In this document: in pieces, positions 7,683-13,898 of the stretch | Layout: each line of letters opens with the position of its first letter | Numbering within the stretch: the stretch's first letter is position 1 | From: a virus | DNA: 20,222 bases | IMG/VR virus record: IMGVR_UViG_3300019752_000026 | Coordinates: 1-20,222 of that record | Reading direction: 5' to 3' (one strand) | The notes under the pieces: generated by a model | The model's input: the letters and a program-made list of their open reading frames with translations, nothing else | Told to the model about the DNA's origin: nothing | The model's database searches: none | Made by a program: the position numbers and the translations under genes

Positions 7683-7966
7683 TAGTTATTCCTTTTAAAT
7701 TTTGTTTTGTCAAATGGTCCATCACGATCTTCTTCAAGTCTTACCGTTGGTTGATCCAAATATACAAGTGAATTATAACATGGTTCAATAGAGGATGGAC
7801 ATGTTTTGCAGTACTGAAAATAACAGTCATAACATTCACCAGCATCACTATAATACAATTCAGCACCATTATATTCTGCATCTGGTTTAATTGCGTCCGC
7901 ATGTTTGACATACTCGCCAAATGTGTCTTCAATCATCTTACCGTCAACCAGATTAAATCTTTTCAT
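7682..7966 (-). CDS. Cysteine-rich small protein, possible zinc binding, 94 aa
   Basis: Begins MKRFNLVDGKMIED, a start I associate with small phage hypothetical proteins. Residues 44-63 hold five Cys: CYDCYFQYCKTC, then one more after PSSIEP. The C-x2-C, x4, C-x2-C spacing could bind a metal or form a knuckle (inference). The rest is charged, with a basic C-terminus (DKTKFKRNN), and there is no membrane segment. AAAGGA stands 7 nt before the ATG. It is the first intact gene of the island and overlaps the next start by one base, so both are read as one operon from the promoter at 8139-8111. Function unknown. A role in early takeover or regulation would fit promoter and size but is not shown by the sequence. 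Confidence 0.72.
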   Translation of the reverse strand: MKRFNLVDGKMIEDTFGEYVKHADAIKPDAEYNGAELYYSDAGECYDCYFQYCKTCPSSIEPCYNSLVYLDQPTVRLEEDRDGPFDKTKFKRNN

Positions 7967-7977
7967 TTTACAATCCT

Positions 7978-8085
7978 TTAAAATGTTAATTGTATAAAAG
8001 TTACAATCAGACCAATCAAACCAATAGCCAATATAGTTAATGATGCTACAACACCATGATTAACATGTCATTTATTACCATTCAT
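7978..8085 (-). pseudogene. Possible nonsense-broken small membrane protein gene
   Basis: Between the early promoter and the Cys-rich gene, one minus-strand frame starts with ATG at 8085, reads MNGNK, meets a TGA at 8070-8068, then stays open for 29 residues to TAA at 7980-7978. The part after the TGA is HVNHG followed by a strongly hydrophobic run (VVASLTILAIGLIGLIVTF) that would be a good transmembrane helix. If the TGA were TGG the product would be a plausible 35-aa single-pass peptide. No clear ribosome binding site precedes the ATG and there is no in-frame start after the TGA. It could be a decayed gene, or a chance hydrophobic frame in AT-rich DNA. TGA is clearly a normal stop here, because the long genes avoid it. 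Confidence 0.35.
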
Positions 8086-8110
8086 AAAGATTTATCTTGC
8101 CATGAAAATG

Positions 8111-8139
8111 ACTATACACACATCATTCTCACATGTCAA
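8111..8139 (-). promoter_or_regulatory. Sigma70-type (early) promoter of the 7293-7966 island
   Basis: Minus strand: TTGACA (8139-8134), a spacer of exactly 17 bp, then TATAGT (8116-8111). That is a perfect -35, ideal spacing and a -10 with five of six matches. Transcription would start near 8104, leaving a leader of about 140 nt that contains the broken membrane ORF. Confidence 0.75.
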
Positions 8140-8160
8140 CAGTTTCTTAAATATTTCTTT

Positions 8161-8168
8161 CATAAATA
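8161..8168 (+). promoter_or_regulatory. T4-type late promoter (CATAAATA variant)
   Basis: CATAAATA followed by CTATT matches the extended T4 late motif TATAAATACTATT except for the first base. T4 spacing places the start at 8174, the first base of the GAGG ribosome binding site of gp15, so the leader would be only about 10 nt. Confidence 0.65.
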
Positions 8169-8183
8169 CTATTGAGGTAAACT

Positions 8184-8858
8184 ATGCATAGCACATACTT
8201 TTTTCACGATTCCATACGTAGATATATTCTAACCTTTGGGAAAGTGTTCAATAATATAAAGATTAGTAACGATGGTGGCGCAACAACTATAGATGTGCCT
8301 GTAGTATATGGTCCAGCTAAAATATATTCTAAAAAAGCTGATCATGATGATAGGTGGCGTAAAAAGGTTCCTATCATTGCATATGAATTAGTTGGTAATC
8401 CAGTTTTCCAACCAGATAGAAATACTAATTCAAGGCACAAACTATCTAATAACGTTCCTGCACCAATAGGAACTACAACAGAGAATCAATATCAGTCTAA
8501 CAGAGTACCATTTGATTTAGAATTTACCCTATATATTAAAACTAAAAATCAGGGTGATATGAATCAAATCATAGAACAGATTTTACCATTCTTTTCTCCC
8601 AGTATCACAGTTAATATTAAAGATCAAGAAGATATTACGGTTGAACAGGATATTAGAATAACTCTAAACAACTCTTCTGAACGTGATAACAATTACAATG
8701 GAGATTTTGAAGAGACTAATGAAATCAATGCAGAACTTAATTTTACATTAGATGGATATCTATACAAACCTACAGAAAACAAGAAAATAATCAGAACTAT
8801 CACATTGAATGGAAACATAGATGGTTTTGAATATGAGATGGCTAGTATAACGGAGTAA
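8184..8858 (+). CDS. 15: gp15-like tail terminator / sheath stabiliser
   Basis: In T4, gp15 caps the tail tube and sheath (gp19 and gp18) as a hexamer and binds the neck. The start MHSTYFFHDSIRRYILTFGK and the following FNNIKI fit the gp15 N-terminus. The core includes VPVVYGPAKIYSKK and RWRKKVPIIAYEL. FDLEFTLYIKTKNQGDMNQI and LPFFSPSITVNI form the typical terminator-fold segment where hexamer contacts are made. At 224 aa it is shorter than T4 gp15 (272 aa). GAGG lies 6 nt upstream, practically at the predicted 5' end of the late transcript. gp16 follows after 2 nt. Assigned with good confidence from motif order and position between the neck genes and terminase. Confidence 0.87.
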   Translation: MHSTYFFHDSIRRYILTFGKVFNNIKISNDGGATTIDVPVVYGPAKIYSKKADHDDRWRKKVPIIAYELVGNPVFQPDRNTNSRHKLSNNVPAPIGTTTENQYQSNRVPFDLEFTLYIKTKNQGDMNQIIEQILPFFSPSITVNIKDQEDITVEQDIRITLNNSSERDNNYNGDFEETNEINAELNFTLDGYLYKPTENKKIIRTITLNGNIDGFEYEMASITE

Positions 8859-8860
8859 AA

Positions 8861-9391
8861 ATGAGCAATAAAAAATTAAAAGAATCACTTGGAATCAGTG
8901 ATGAACCTGATGATTCTGTGGATAGATCAATACAGATATTAAAAGAAGCTGGTGTAACAGACAAGCCAAATTTAGTTGAATATGAATCTAATGAAGTTGT
9001 GATTCCAAAATTAAATTTAAAATCTGTGAATACGACCATTCCAGATGATTATGAATCTGATGTGGCTAAAGATTATATATTTGGTCGAAACGTTCTGTAT
9101 ACAATGATAGATGCGTCCACAGAAGCCCTAGCAGGGGCTTTAGAGGTCGCTAAAGAGTCTCAGCACCCTAGGGCATATGAAGTACTCAATCAGATCATAG
9201 GAACCACGTCAGGGCTTTCTAAGGACCTATTGAGTTTACAGAAGGTATATAAGGATATCCAGAAGGATGTGGAGCCATCAGAACAACCACAACCACAGGG
9301 TATCAATTATACACAGAACAATTTTACAACAAGTTCACATGACTTATTAAAAATGGTCAATGATGCACAGAATGGAAAGTCAGATGAATAA
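8861..9391 (+). CDS. 16: gp16-like terminase small subunit
   Basis: The small terminase recognises or recruits DNA for packaging and stimulates the gp17 motor; in T4 it forms oligomeric rings. At 176 aa it is close to T4 gp16 (164 aa). The diagnostic central helices are visible: YIFGRNVLYTMIDASTEALA and ALEVAKESQHPRAYEVLNQI, then GLSKDLLSLQKVYKDI. Together they form the coiled-coil oligomerisation domain. The N-terminus is acidic (SDEPDDSVDRS) and the C-terminus is Gln/Asn/Pro-rich and probably flexible. GGAG lies 5 nt upstream of the ATG, within the end of gp15. The last 8 nt overlap the favoured gp17 start, implying coupled translation. Within the gene, 9121-9180 has unusually high GC and several short palindromes. 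Confidence 0.9.
   Translation: MSNKKLKESLGISDEPDDSVDRSIQILKEAGVTDKPNLVEYESNEVVIPKLNLKSVNTTIPDDYESDVAKDYIFGRNVLYTMIDASTEALAGALEVAKESQHPRAYEVLNQIIGTTSGLSKDLLSLQKVYKDIQKDVEPSEQPQPQGINYTQNNFTTSSHDLLKMVNDAQNGKSDE
9121..9173. other. GC-rich palindromic patch inside gene 16 (pac-like candidate)
   Basis: Counting 9121-9180 gives 32 G or C in 60, well above the surrounding DNA. It holds an inverted repeat, AAGCCC (9123-9128) and GGGCTT (9135-9140) around a 6-base loop, and the perfect palindrome CCCTAGGG (9166-9173). A related AGGGCTTTCTAAGG word follows near 9210. T4 terminase is reported to prefer a sequence near the 3' part of gene 16. The functional reading is inference only. Confidence 0.3.
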
Positions 9392-11087
9392 CAATGAACT
9401 TGCACCGTTAAAAACAGGATTTAAAGTAGATGACGTAGTATTAAAAATAGCACAGACATATAATGGTGAACCAGATGTAAAGAAAGTCGGGGTTCAAATT
9501 CCGTATACCGAGGAACAGATACAGGAATTTATTAAATGTAAGAATGATCCAATATACTTTATCGAAAATTATCTGACGATTATTCATGTCGATAAGGGAA
9601 TTGTTCCATTTAAACTATATGATTATCAGAAGAAACTTGTCAATCTGTATAAGAATAATAGATTTTCAATAGCATTACAGGCTCGACAATCTGGTAAAAC
9701 ACAGACAACAGCAGCATTTATTTTATGGTACGCCCTTTTCCACAATGCTAAAAATATTGCTGTACTCGCTAATAAACTTGATCAGGCTATAGAAATCCAG
9801 ACTCGTATCACAGAAATGTATAAGGGTCTACCATTTTTCTTGCAACAGGGTTGCAGTGAACTGAACAAGAAATCTATTGTTTTTGAGAACAGCAGTAAAA
9901 TATTTTGTGCCGCCACATCACCATCTGCAATTCGTGGTAAATCCATTTCGTTGTTGTATATGGATGAAGCCGCTTTTATTCCAAATGACACTGAATTTTT
10001 TGAATCTGTCATGCCTACTATTTCCAGTGGGTCCACAACTAAAATCATTCTCAGTAGTACCCCCAAAGGTGCTAGAGGCATGTTTTATAAGATTTACATG
10101 GATTCAAAGAATGGTGACAACAAATATAAGTATCAGAAAGTTATATGGTCTGAGGTTCCGAATAGAGATGAAGAGTGGAGACAAACGGCATTAGCTGACT
10201 TGGGCAATAATCAAACACGATTCGAACAAGAATATGAATGCAGTTTCGTCAGTTCAGTTGGTTCTCTCATTGAATCAAGAATACTCGAAACAATGGTATA
10301 TACGCATCCTGTAATAGTCAAAGAAAATCTTAATATTTTAAGTGTGGTTGATCCAACACATTTGTATGTTGCTATCGCAGACTCTAGTATGGGAACAGGT
10401 GGAGATTATAGTGTCACTACTGTTATAGACGTTACTGAAATACCATATAAACAGGTTGCAGTATATAGATGTAATACAGTTGCTCCACTAATATACCCAT
10501 ATCATATTGTTGAACTCTGCAACTATTATAATAAATGTCCACTGTTGATTGAGACTAATAACGAGAGTGGTGGTCAGGTTTCATACATCACAGCATATGA
10601 TTTAGAATATGAAGGCGTTATTTGGACTTGTCCTGATAAACGTGGTCGTGGGATGCGTATAGGTGGGGGGTCTAATGCACGTGCTGGGGTGAACACATCG
10701 AAAGCAGTTAAAGCTATTGGCTGTGGAAACTTGAAAACATTAATCGAAAACCAAAAACTTTTAATCAATGATATGGATACATTAGATGAATTAGGAACTT
10801 TTGTGGCTAAAGGCGCATCATACGAAGCTGATGATGGTTGTCATGATGATACTGTAATGCCTTTGGTGTTGTTTTCATGGCTTGTTAAACAAGAATGGTT
10901 TGTTGAATATACAAGTTCAGATATTCAGACCAATGTATATGATTCGATGGTGAAAGAAACGCAAACTGATTTATTACCAGTGATGATGCAACATGAGACA
11001 ACAGAAACCCCACCGTTATATTCTAATTGTGGATTCAAAATTACAGAAGGACATGAAATGAGTTTCTCACAGTGGATGAGTCAATAG
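9384..11087 (+). CDS. 17: gp17-like terminase large subunit (packaging ATPase and nuclease), 567 aa
   Basis: The DNA-packaging motor that docks on the portal, cuts concatemers and pumps DNA. Numbering from 9384, the ATPase shows Walker A QARQSGKT (residues 99-106, Lys105), Walker B LLYMDEAA (190-197, Asp194 and Glu195) and the coupling motif SSTPKG (224-229). The RNase H-like nuclease has AIADSSMGTGGDYS (Asp333), LLIETNNESGG (Glu390) and GCHDDTVM (Asp488/489), matching the T4 acidic triad in order. Size is close to T4 gp17 (610 aa). An upstream in-frame ATG at 9360 would add 8 residues, but it has no ribosome binding site. GGAAAG at 9374-9379 precedes 9384, so I chose that start, overlapping gp16 by 8 nt. 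All key catalytic residues are present, so the enzyme looks functional. Confidence 0.96.
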   Translation: MNNNELAPLKTGFKVDDVVLKIAQTYNGEPDVKKVGVQIPYTEEQIQEFIKCKNDPIYFIENYLTIIHVDKGIVPFKLYDYQKKLVNLYKNNRFSIALQARQSGKTQTTAAFILWYALFHNAKNIAVLANKLDQAIEIQTRITEMYKGLPFFLQQGCSELNKKSIVFENSSKIFCAATSPSAIRGKSISLLYMDEAAFIPNDTEFFESVMPTISSGSTTKIILSSTPKGARGMFYKIYMDSKNGDNKYKYQKVIWSEVPNRDEEWRQTALADLGNNQTRFEQEYECSFVSSVGSLIESRILETMVYTHPVIVKENLNILSVVDPTHLYVAIADSSMGTGGDYSVTTVIDVTEIPYKQVAVYRCNTVAPLIYPYHIVELCNYYNKCPLLIETNNESGGQVSYITAYDLEYEGVIWTCPDKRGRGMRIGGGSNARAGVNTSKAVKAIGCGNLKTLIENQKLLINDMDTLDELGTFVAKGASYEADDGCHDDTVMPLVLFSWLVKQEWFVEYTSSDIQTNVYDSMVKETQTDLLPVMMQHETTETPPLYSNCGFKITEGHEMSFSQWMSQ

Positions 11088-11090
11088 TTA

Positions 11091-11098
11091 CATAAATA
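11091..11098 (+). promoter_or_regulatory. Possible T4-type late promoter (CATAAATA) for gp18
   Basis: CATAAATA sits just after the gp17 stop, with the same first-base variant as the box before gp15. T4 geometry puts the start near 11104, about 31 nt before gp18, whose site AGGA is at 11122-11125. A highly expressed sheath gene is expected to have its own late promoter. Confidence 0.5.
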
Positions 11099-11134
11099 AT
11101 TACATAATAATAAAACTAAATAGGACGGTTTAAT

Positions 11135-13297
11135 ATGGCATTTTCAATTAGCCCTGCTGTAATAACCAGAGAGATTGACAGAAGCCTATATGCTTTGCAA
11201 GAGGTGCAGACTATAGGTGCAATCGCTGGCACATTCAACTGGGGTCCCGCTGAATCACCTGTTCTCATCACAAGAGGTGAGGAACAGTTGCTTGAAGTTT
11301 TCAGCAGACCCACAGACGCAAATTACAGCACTTTTCTGTCTTGTGTTGATTTTTTATCATATACTTCTACTATGCATGTAAATCGTGCTGTAGGTGATCT
11401 TGCAAGAAACAGCACAAGTGATGGTAATGGTATCGTTATTAAAAATGACGATGAGTACGACACTGTAAATATCCCTAATAATGTAAAGTATGTTGGCAAA
11501 TATATTGGTGCTGCTGGTAACGGTATTATCATCGATATTAAAGACAAAGATACATTTGCTGGCTGGGAATATGCAGAAAACTTTGAATACGTTCCCGATG
11601 AAGTCGGTGAATTTAGTGTAGCCGTAATTGATGGGTCTGGATATTGGACTGGTAGTGGTTCAGCTATTCAGCAGGAATCACTTTCAGTCACAGGTGAAGC
11701 TAATGGTGGCACAAAACAAGTAGATACACTTACTGTCACTGATCCTGCAACATCAGACGGCACTATCTTAGTAGCTGGTATTGGTGTGTCTGTAGCGAAC
11801 GCTGATACAACTGCAGAAGTTGCAACAAAGATTGAAACCGCTTTTGCAAGTTCCAATCTGTATACTGTTGAAGCTACAGGCAGTGTAGTTACATTTACAT
11901 ACAGAACTAAAGGTGCATTTACTGTAATTGATGCTGTGGATGACAGTGCTAATACTGGTGTGATTTTCACAACTGCTATCAGTACACCATACAACCCAGC
12001 ATTTAATGTCACTGTATTTGGTGAAACTATTAGTGTGCTTGACACAGATAGTAATTCTGAAATTGCAACTAAAATTGTAGCTGGTATCGGTAGTGTAACA
12101 GGTATTGACAATGTAAGTGCTGCTGAAAATATCATTTCATATGATAGAATCACTATTGGATTTAAAACCCAACAGACTGGATTTGAATCAGGTGGTCTTA
12201 CAGGTACCGTGAGTGTAACTATTGCTGGCACACTTGGTACTATACTCGAACGTTACGAGCTTGTAAGAAATGATCCTGCTTTTAGATTTGATACAGGCCA
12301 GAGTGGTTATTTCAGAGCAAGAATTAATTCTGGTTCACAGTATATCAGACATGGTGATGAAACACAGATTCTTACATCTGAAACTATCACATTGAGTGGT
12401 GGTGTAGATGATAATGAAATTAACCTTATCAACGCATTCACTGAATTCGAAGACGCTGAACAATACGATGTACAGTTTCTTATTGCTGGTGACGTAGATG
12501 TAAATGTTCAGAAAGCAATTGTAGATATTGCAGATTCAAGACGTGATTGTATTGCATTTGTGTCACCTATGTTTGAAGACGTTATCAATAAAACTGGTAG
12601 AGTCACAAATATTATCGAATGGCGTGAAACAGAATTGAATAAAAACAGTTCGTACATGTTTCATGATGATAACTGGGGATTCATTTATGACGCATACAAT
12701 GACAAGAATAGATGGATTCCAAGTTGTTCTGGCACAGCTGGACTTTCAGCACGTACATGGGGGAATGATTTTCCTTGGTTCAGTCCAGCAGGATTGAACA
12801 GGGGTAGATTCCGCAACTACGTCAGAACTGCATGGTCTGCGAAAAAAGGTGACAGAGATCAGTTATATGCATCACAGGTTAACTCTGTTGTTACACGTGC
12901 TGCTGATGGTATTGTTCTTTGGGGTGATAAAACAGGCACAACAAAACCAAGTGCATTTGATAGAATCAATGTACGAAGTCTGTTTATCATCGTTGAAAAG
13001 ACTATGGCGAATTTCAGCAAATACCTGTTGTTTGAACAGAATGATGAAATTACCAGACGACAGTTTCTAAACACTGCTAGACCGTATCTCAGACAGGTAC
13101 AGGGCCAACGTGGTATCACTGATTTCCGAATCGTGTGTGATGAAACCAATAACACTGGCATCGTCATTGATCAGAATACAATGGTAGCTGATATGTTTAT
13201 CAGACCTACTAAGAGTATTAATTTTATCAGACTCAATTTCATTGCCGTAGGCAACTCTGTGAGCTTTGATGAAGTGATTTCTGAATTCGCTGGATAA
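11135..13297 (+). CDS. 18: gp18-like contractile tail sheath protein, 720 aa, with an inserted repeat region
   Basis: Hexamer rings of this protein form the contractile sheath around the gp19 tube. The start SISPAVITREIDRSLYALQE and FNWGPAESPVLITR are classic sheath motifs. The C-terminal third (WFSPAGLNRGRFRN, LYASQVNSVVTRAADGIVLW, RSLFIIVEKTMANFSKYLLF) is the conserved core, ending NFIRLNFIAVGNSVSFDEVI. It exceeds T4 gp18 (659 aa) because about residues 177-367 carry extra material. Two related units, at roughly 193-262 and 288-365, sit between DGSGYWTG and GTILERYELV, a spot normally continuous in the family. They resemble small beta-rich modules (VSVANADTTAEVATKIETA and ISVLDTDSNSEIATKIVAG). 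The insertion is probably surface-exposed. AGGA at 11122 marks the start. Confidence 0.95.
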   Translation: MAFSISPAVITREIDRSLYALQEVQTIGAIAGTFNWGPAESPVLITRGEEQLLEVFSRPTDANYSTFLSCVDFLSYTSTMHVNRAVGDLARNSTSDGNGIVIKNDDEYDTVNIPNNVKYVGKYIGAAGNGIIIDIKDKDTFAGWEYAENFEYVPDEVGEFSVAVIDGSGYWTGSGSAIQQESLSVTGEANGGTKQVDTLTVTDPATSDGTILVAGIGVSVANADTTAEVATKIETAFASSNLYTVEATGSVVTFTYRTKGAFTVIDAVDDSANTGVIFTTAISTPYNPAFNVTVFGETISVLDTDSNSEIATKIVAGIGSVTGIDNVSAAENIISYDRITIGFKTQQTGFESGGLTGTVSVTIAGTLGTILERYELVRNDPAFRFDTGQSGYFRARINSGSQYIRHGDETQILTSETITLSGGVDDNEINLINAFTEFEDAEQYDVQFLIAGDVDVNVQKAIVDIADSRRDCIAFVSPMFEDVINKTGRVTNIIEWRETELNKNSSYMFHDDNWGFIYDAYNDKNRWIPSCSGTAGLSARTWGNDFPWFSPAGLNRGRFRNYVRTAWSAKKGDRDQLYASQVNSVVTRAADGIVLWGDKTGTTKPSAFDRINVRSLFIIVEKTMANFSKYLLFEQNDEITRRQFLNTARPYLRQVQGQRGITDFRIVCDETNNTGIVIDQNTMVADMFIRPTKSINFIRLNFIAVGNSVSFDEVISEFAG

Positions 13298-13301
13298 ATA
13301 A

Positions 13302-13309
13302 TATAAATA
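13302..13309 (+). promoter_or_regulatory. T4-type late promoter (TATAAATA) for gp19
   Basis: A perfect TATAAATA followed by C lies just after the gp18 stop. T4 spacing puts the start at about 13315, exactly where a hairpin begins. It should supply extra transcription of the tail tube gene and genes downstream. Confidence 0.7.
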
Positions 13310-13313
13310 CAAT

Positions 13314-13334
13314 TGAGGGGTTAGAATCCCCTCA
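13314..13334 (+). terminator. Hairpin between gp18 and gp19: terminator or 5' mRNA cap hairpin
   Basis: TGAGGGG (13314-13320) pairs with CCCCTCA (13328-13334) around a 7-base loop, and TTTTAAATT follows. It looks like an intrinsic terminator for transcripts from gp18. The predicted late start at 13315 would also place the same hairpin at the very 5' end of the gp19 message. The two uses are not exclusive. Confidence 0.6.
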
Positions 13335-13362
13335 TTTTAAATTATAAAAAAGGTAAAAATAT

Positions 13363-13893
13363 ATGGCTTCTATATCAGAATTTAGAAGTGAAATTGCTGG
13401 TGGTGTTCAGCGTCAAAATAAATGGCAAGTCACTATACCATTTCCTGCATTTGCTGGTGATGGTAACGATAGTCGAACCGTAAGTATTCTGGCAAGAACT
13501 ACCAAGACACCAGATTTCACCATCGGTGAGATTGAAATTCCGTATTTCGGAAGAACATTATATATGGCTGGCGACCGTGTATATGATCCAATCGATATCA
13601 GTTTTATTGGAACCACAGCCAAACAAGAGCGTGATGCTTTTGAACGATGGGTTGAAGCATTCAATGGTTCTGATAGCAACACAGCTACAGCAGGTCCATT
13701 GAGTGACAAGCTTGCAGACATCCAGATTGATTTGCTTGATGAAGCGGGTGCTGTAGTTAAATCTTATACACTCGTAAGTGCATGGCCACAGAATATGATT
13801 GGCTATGACCTTGATGCAACCAGTGCTGATACGCTCGCAGAGTATACAGTCACATTTAGATACGACAACCTTTCCTCTAACACTTCACGATAA
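13363..13893 (+). CDS. 19: gp19-like tail tube protein
   Basis: Stacked hexamers of this protein form the inner tail tube through which DNA is delivered. At 176 aa it is close to T4 gp19 (163 aa). The N-terminal SISEFRSEIAGGVQRQNKW and FPAF, then IGEIEIPYFGRTLYMAGDR, the following YDPIDISF, and DAFERWVEAFNGSDSN are the conserved tube-fold segments. The C-terminal ADTLAEYTVTFRYDNLSSN ends in the expected strand. An AGG-containing site lies about 9 nt before the ATG. The gene sits between its own late promoter and hairpin on one side and gp20 on the other, 5 nt after its stop. Codon choice is regular and the protein complete, so a functional major structural protein is expected. Confidence 0.93.
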   Translation: MASISEFRSEIAGGVQRQNKWQVTIPFPAFAGDGNDSRTVSILARTTKTPDFTIGEIEIPYFGRTLYMAGDRVYDPIDISFIGTTAKQERDAFERWVEAFNGSDSNTATAGPLSDKLADIQIDLLDEAGAVVKSYTLVSAWPQNMIGYDLDATSADTLAEYTVTFRYDNLSSNTSR

Positions 13894-13898
13894 TAATT

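Larger units (their letters stand above)
8111..8168. repeat. Divergent early/late promoter cassette, copy 2
   Basis: This is the second copy of the block at 5612-5670, with the same order: minus-strand -10, 17-bp spacer, TTGACA, an AT-rich stretch of about 21 nt, then the plus-strand late box. The stretch also shares GTTTCT and AAA-ATTT words with copy 1. Confidence 0.55.

Noticed and set aside
7978-8085. Recoding of TGA as tryptophan in this phage
   Set aside because: All long genes end normally and avoid internal TGA, so a changed genetic code is not supported. The interrupted small ORF needs another explanation.
11668-12231. 187-codon minus-strand frame opposite gp18
   Set aside because: Complement of a Thr/Val/Ala-rich repeat region, with no start signals. 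gp18 is certain on the other strand.
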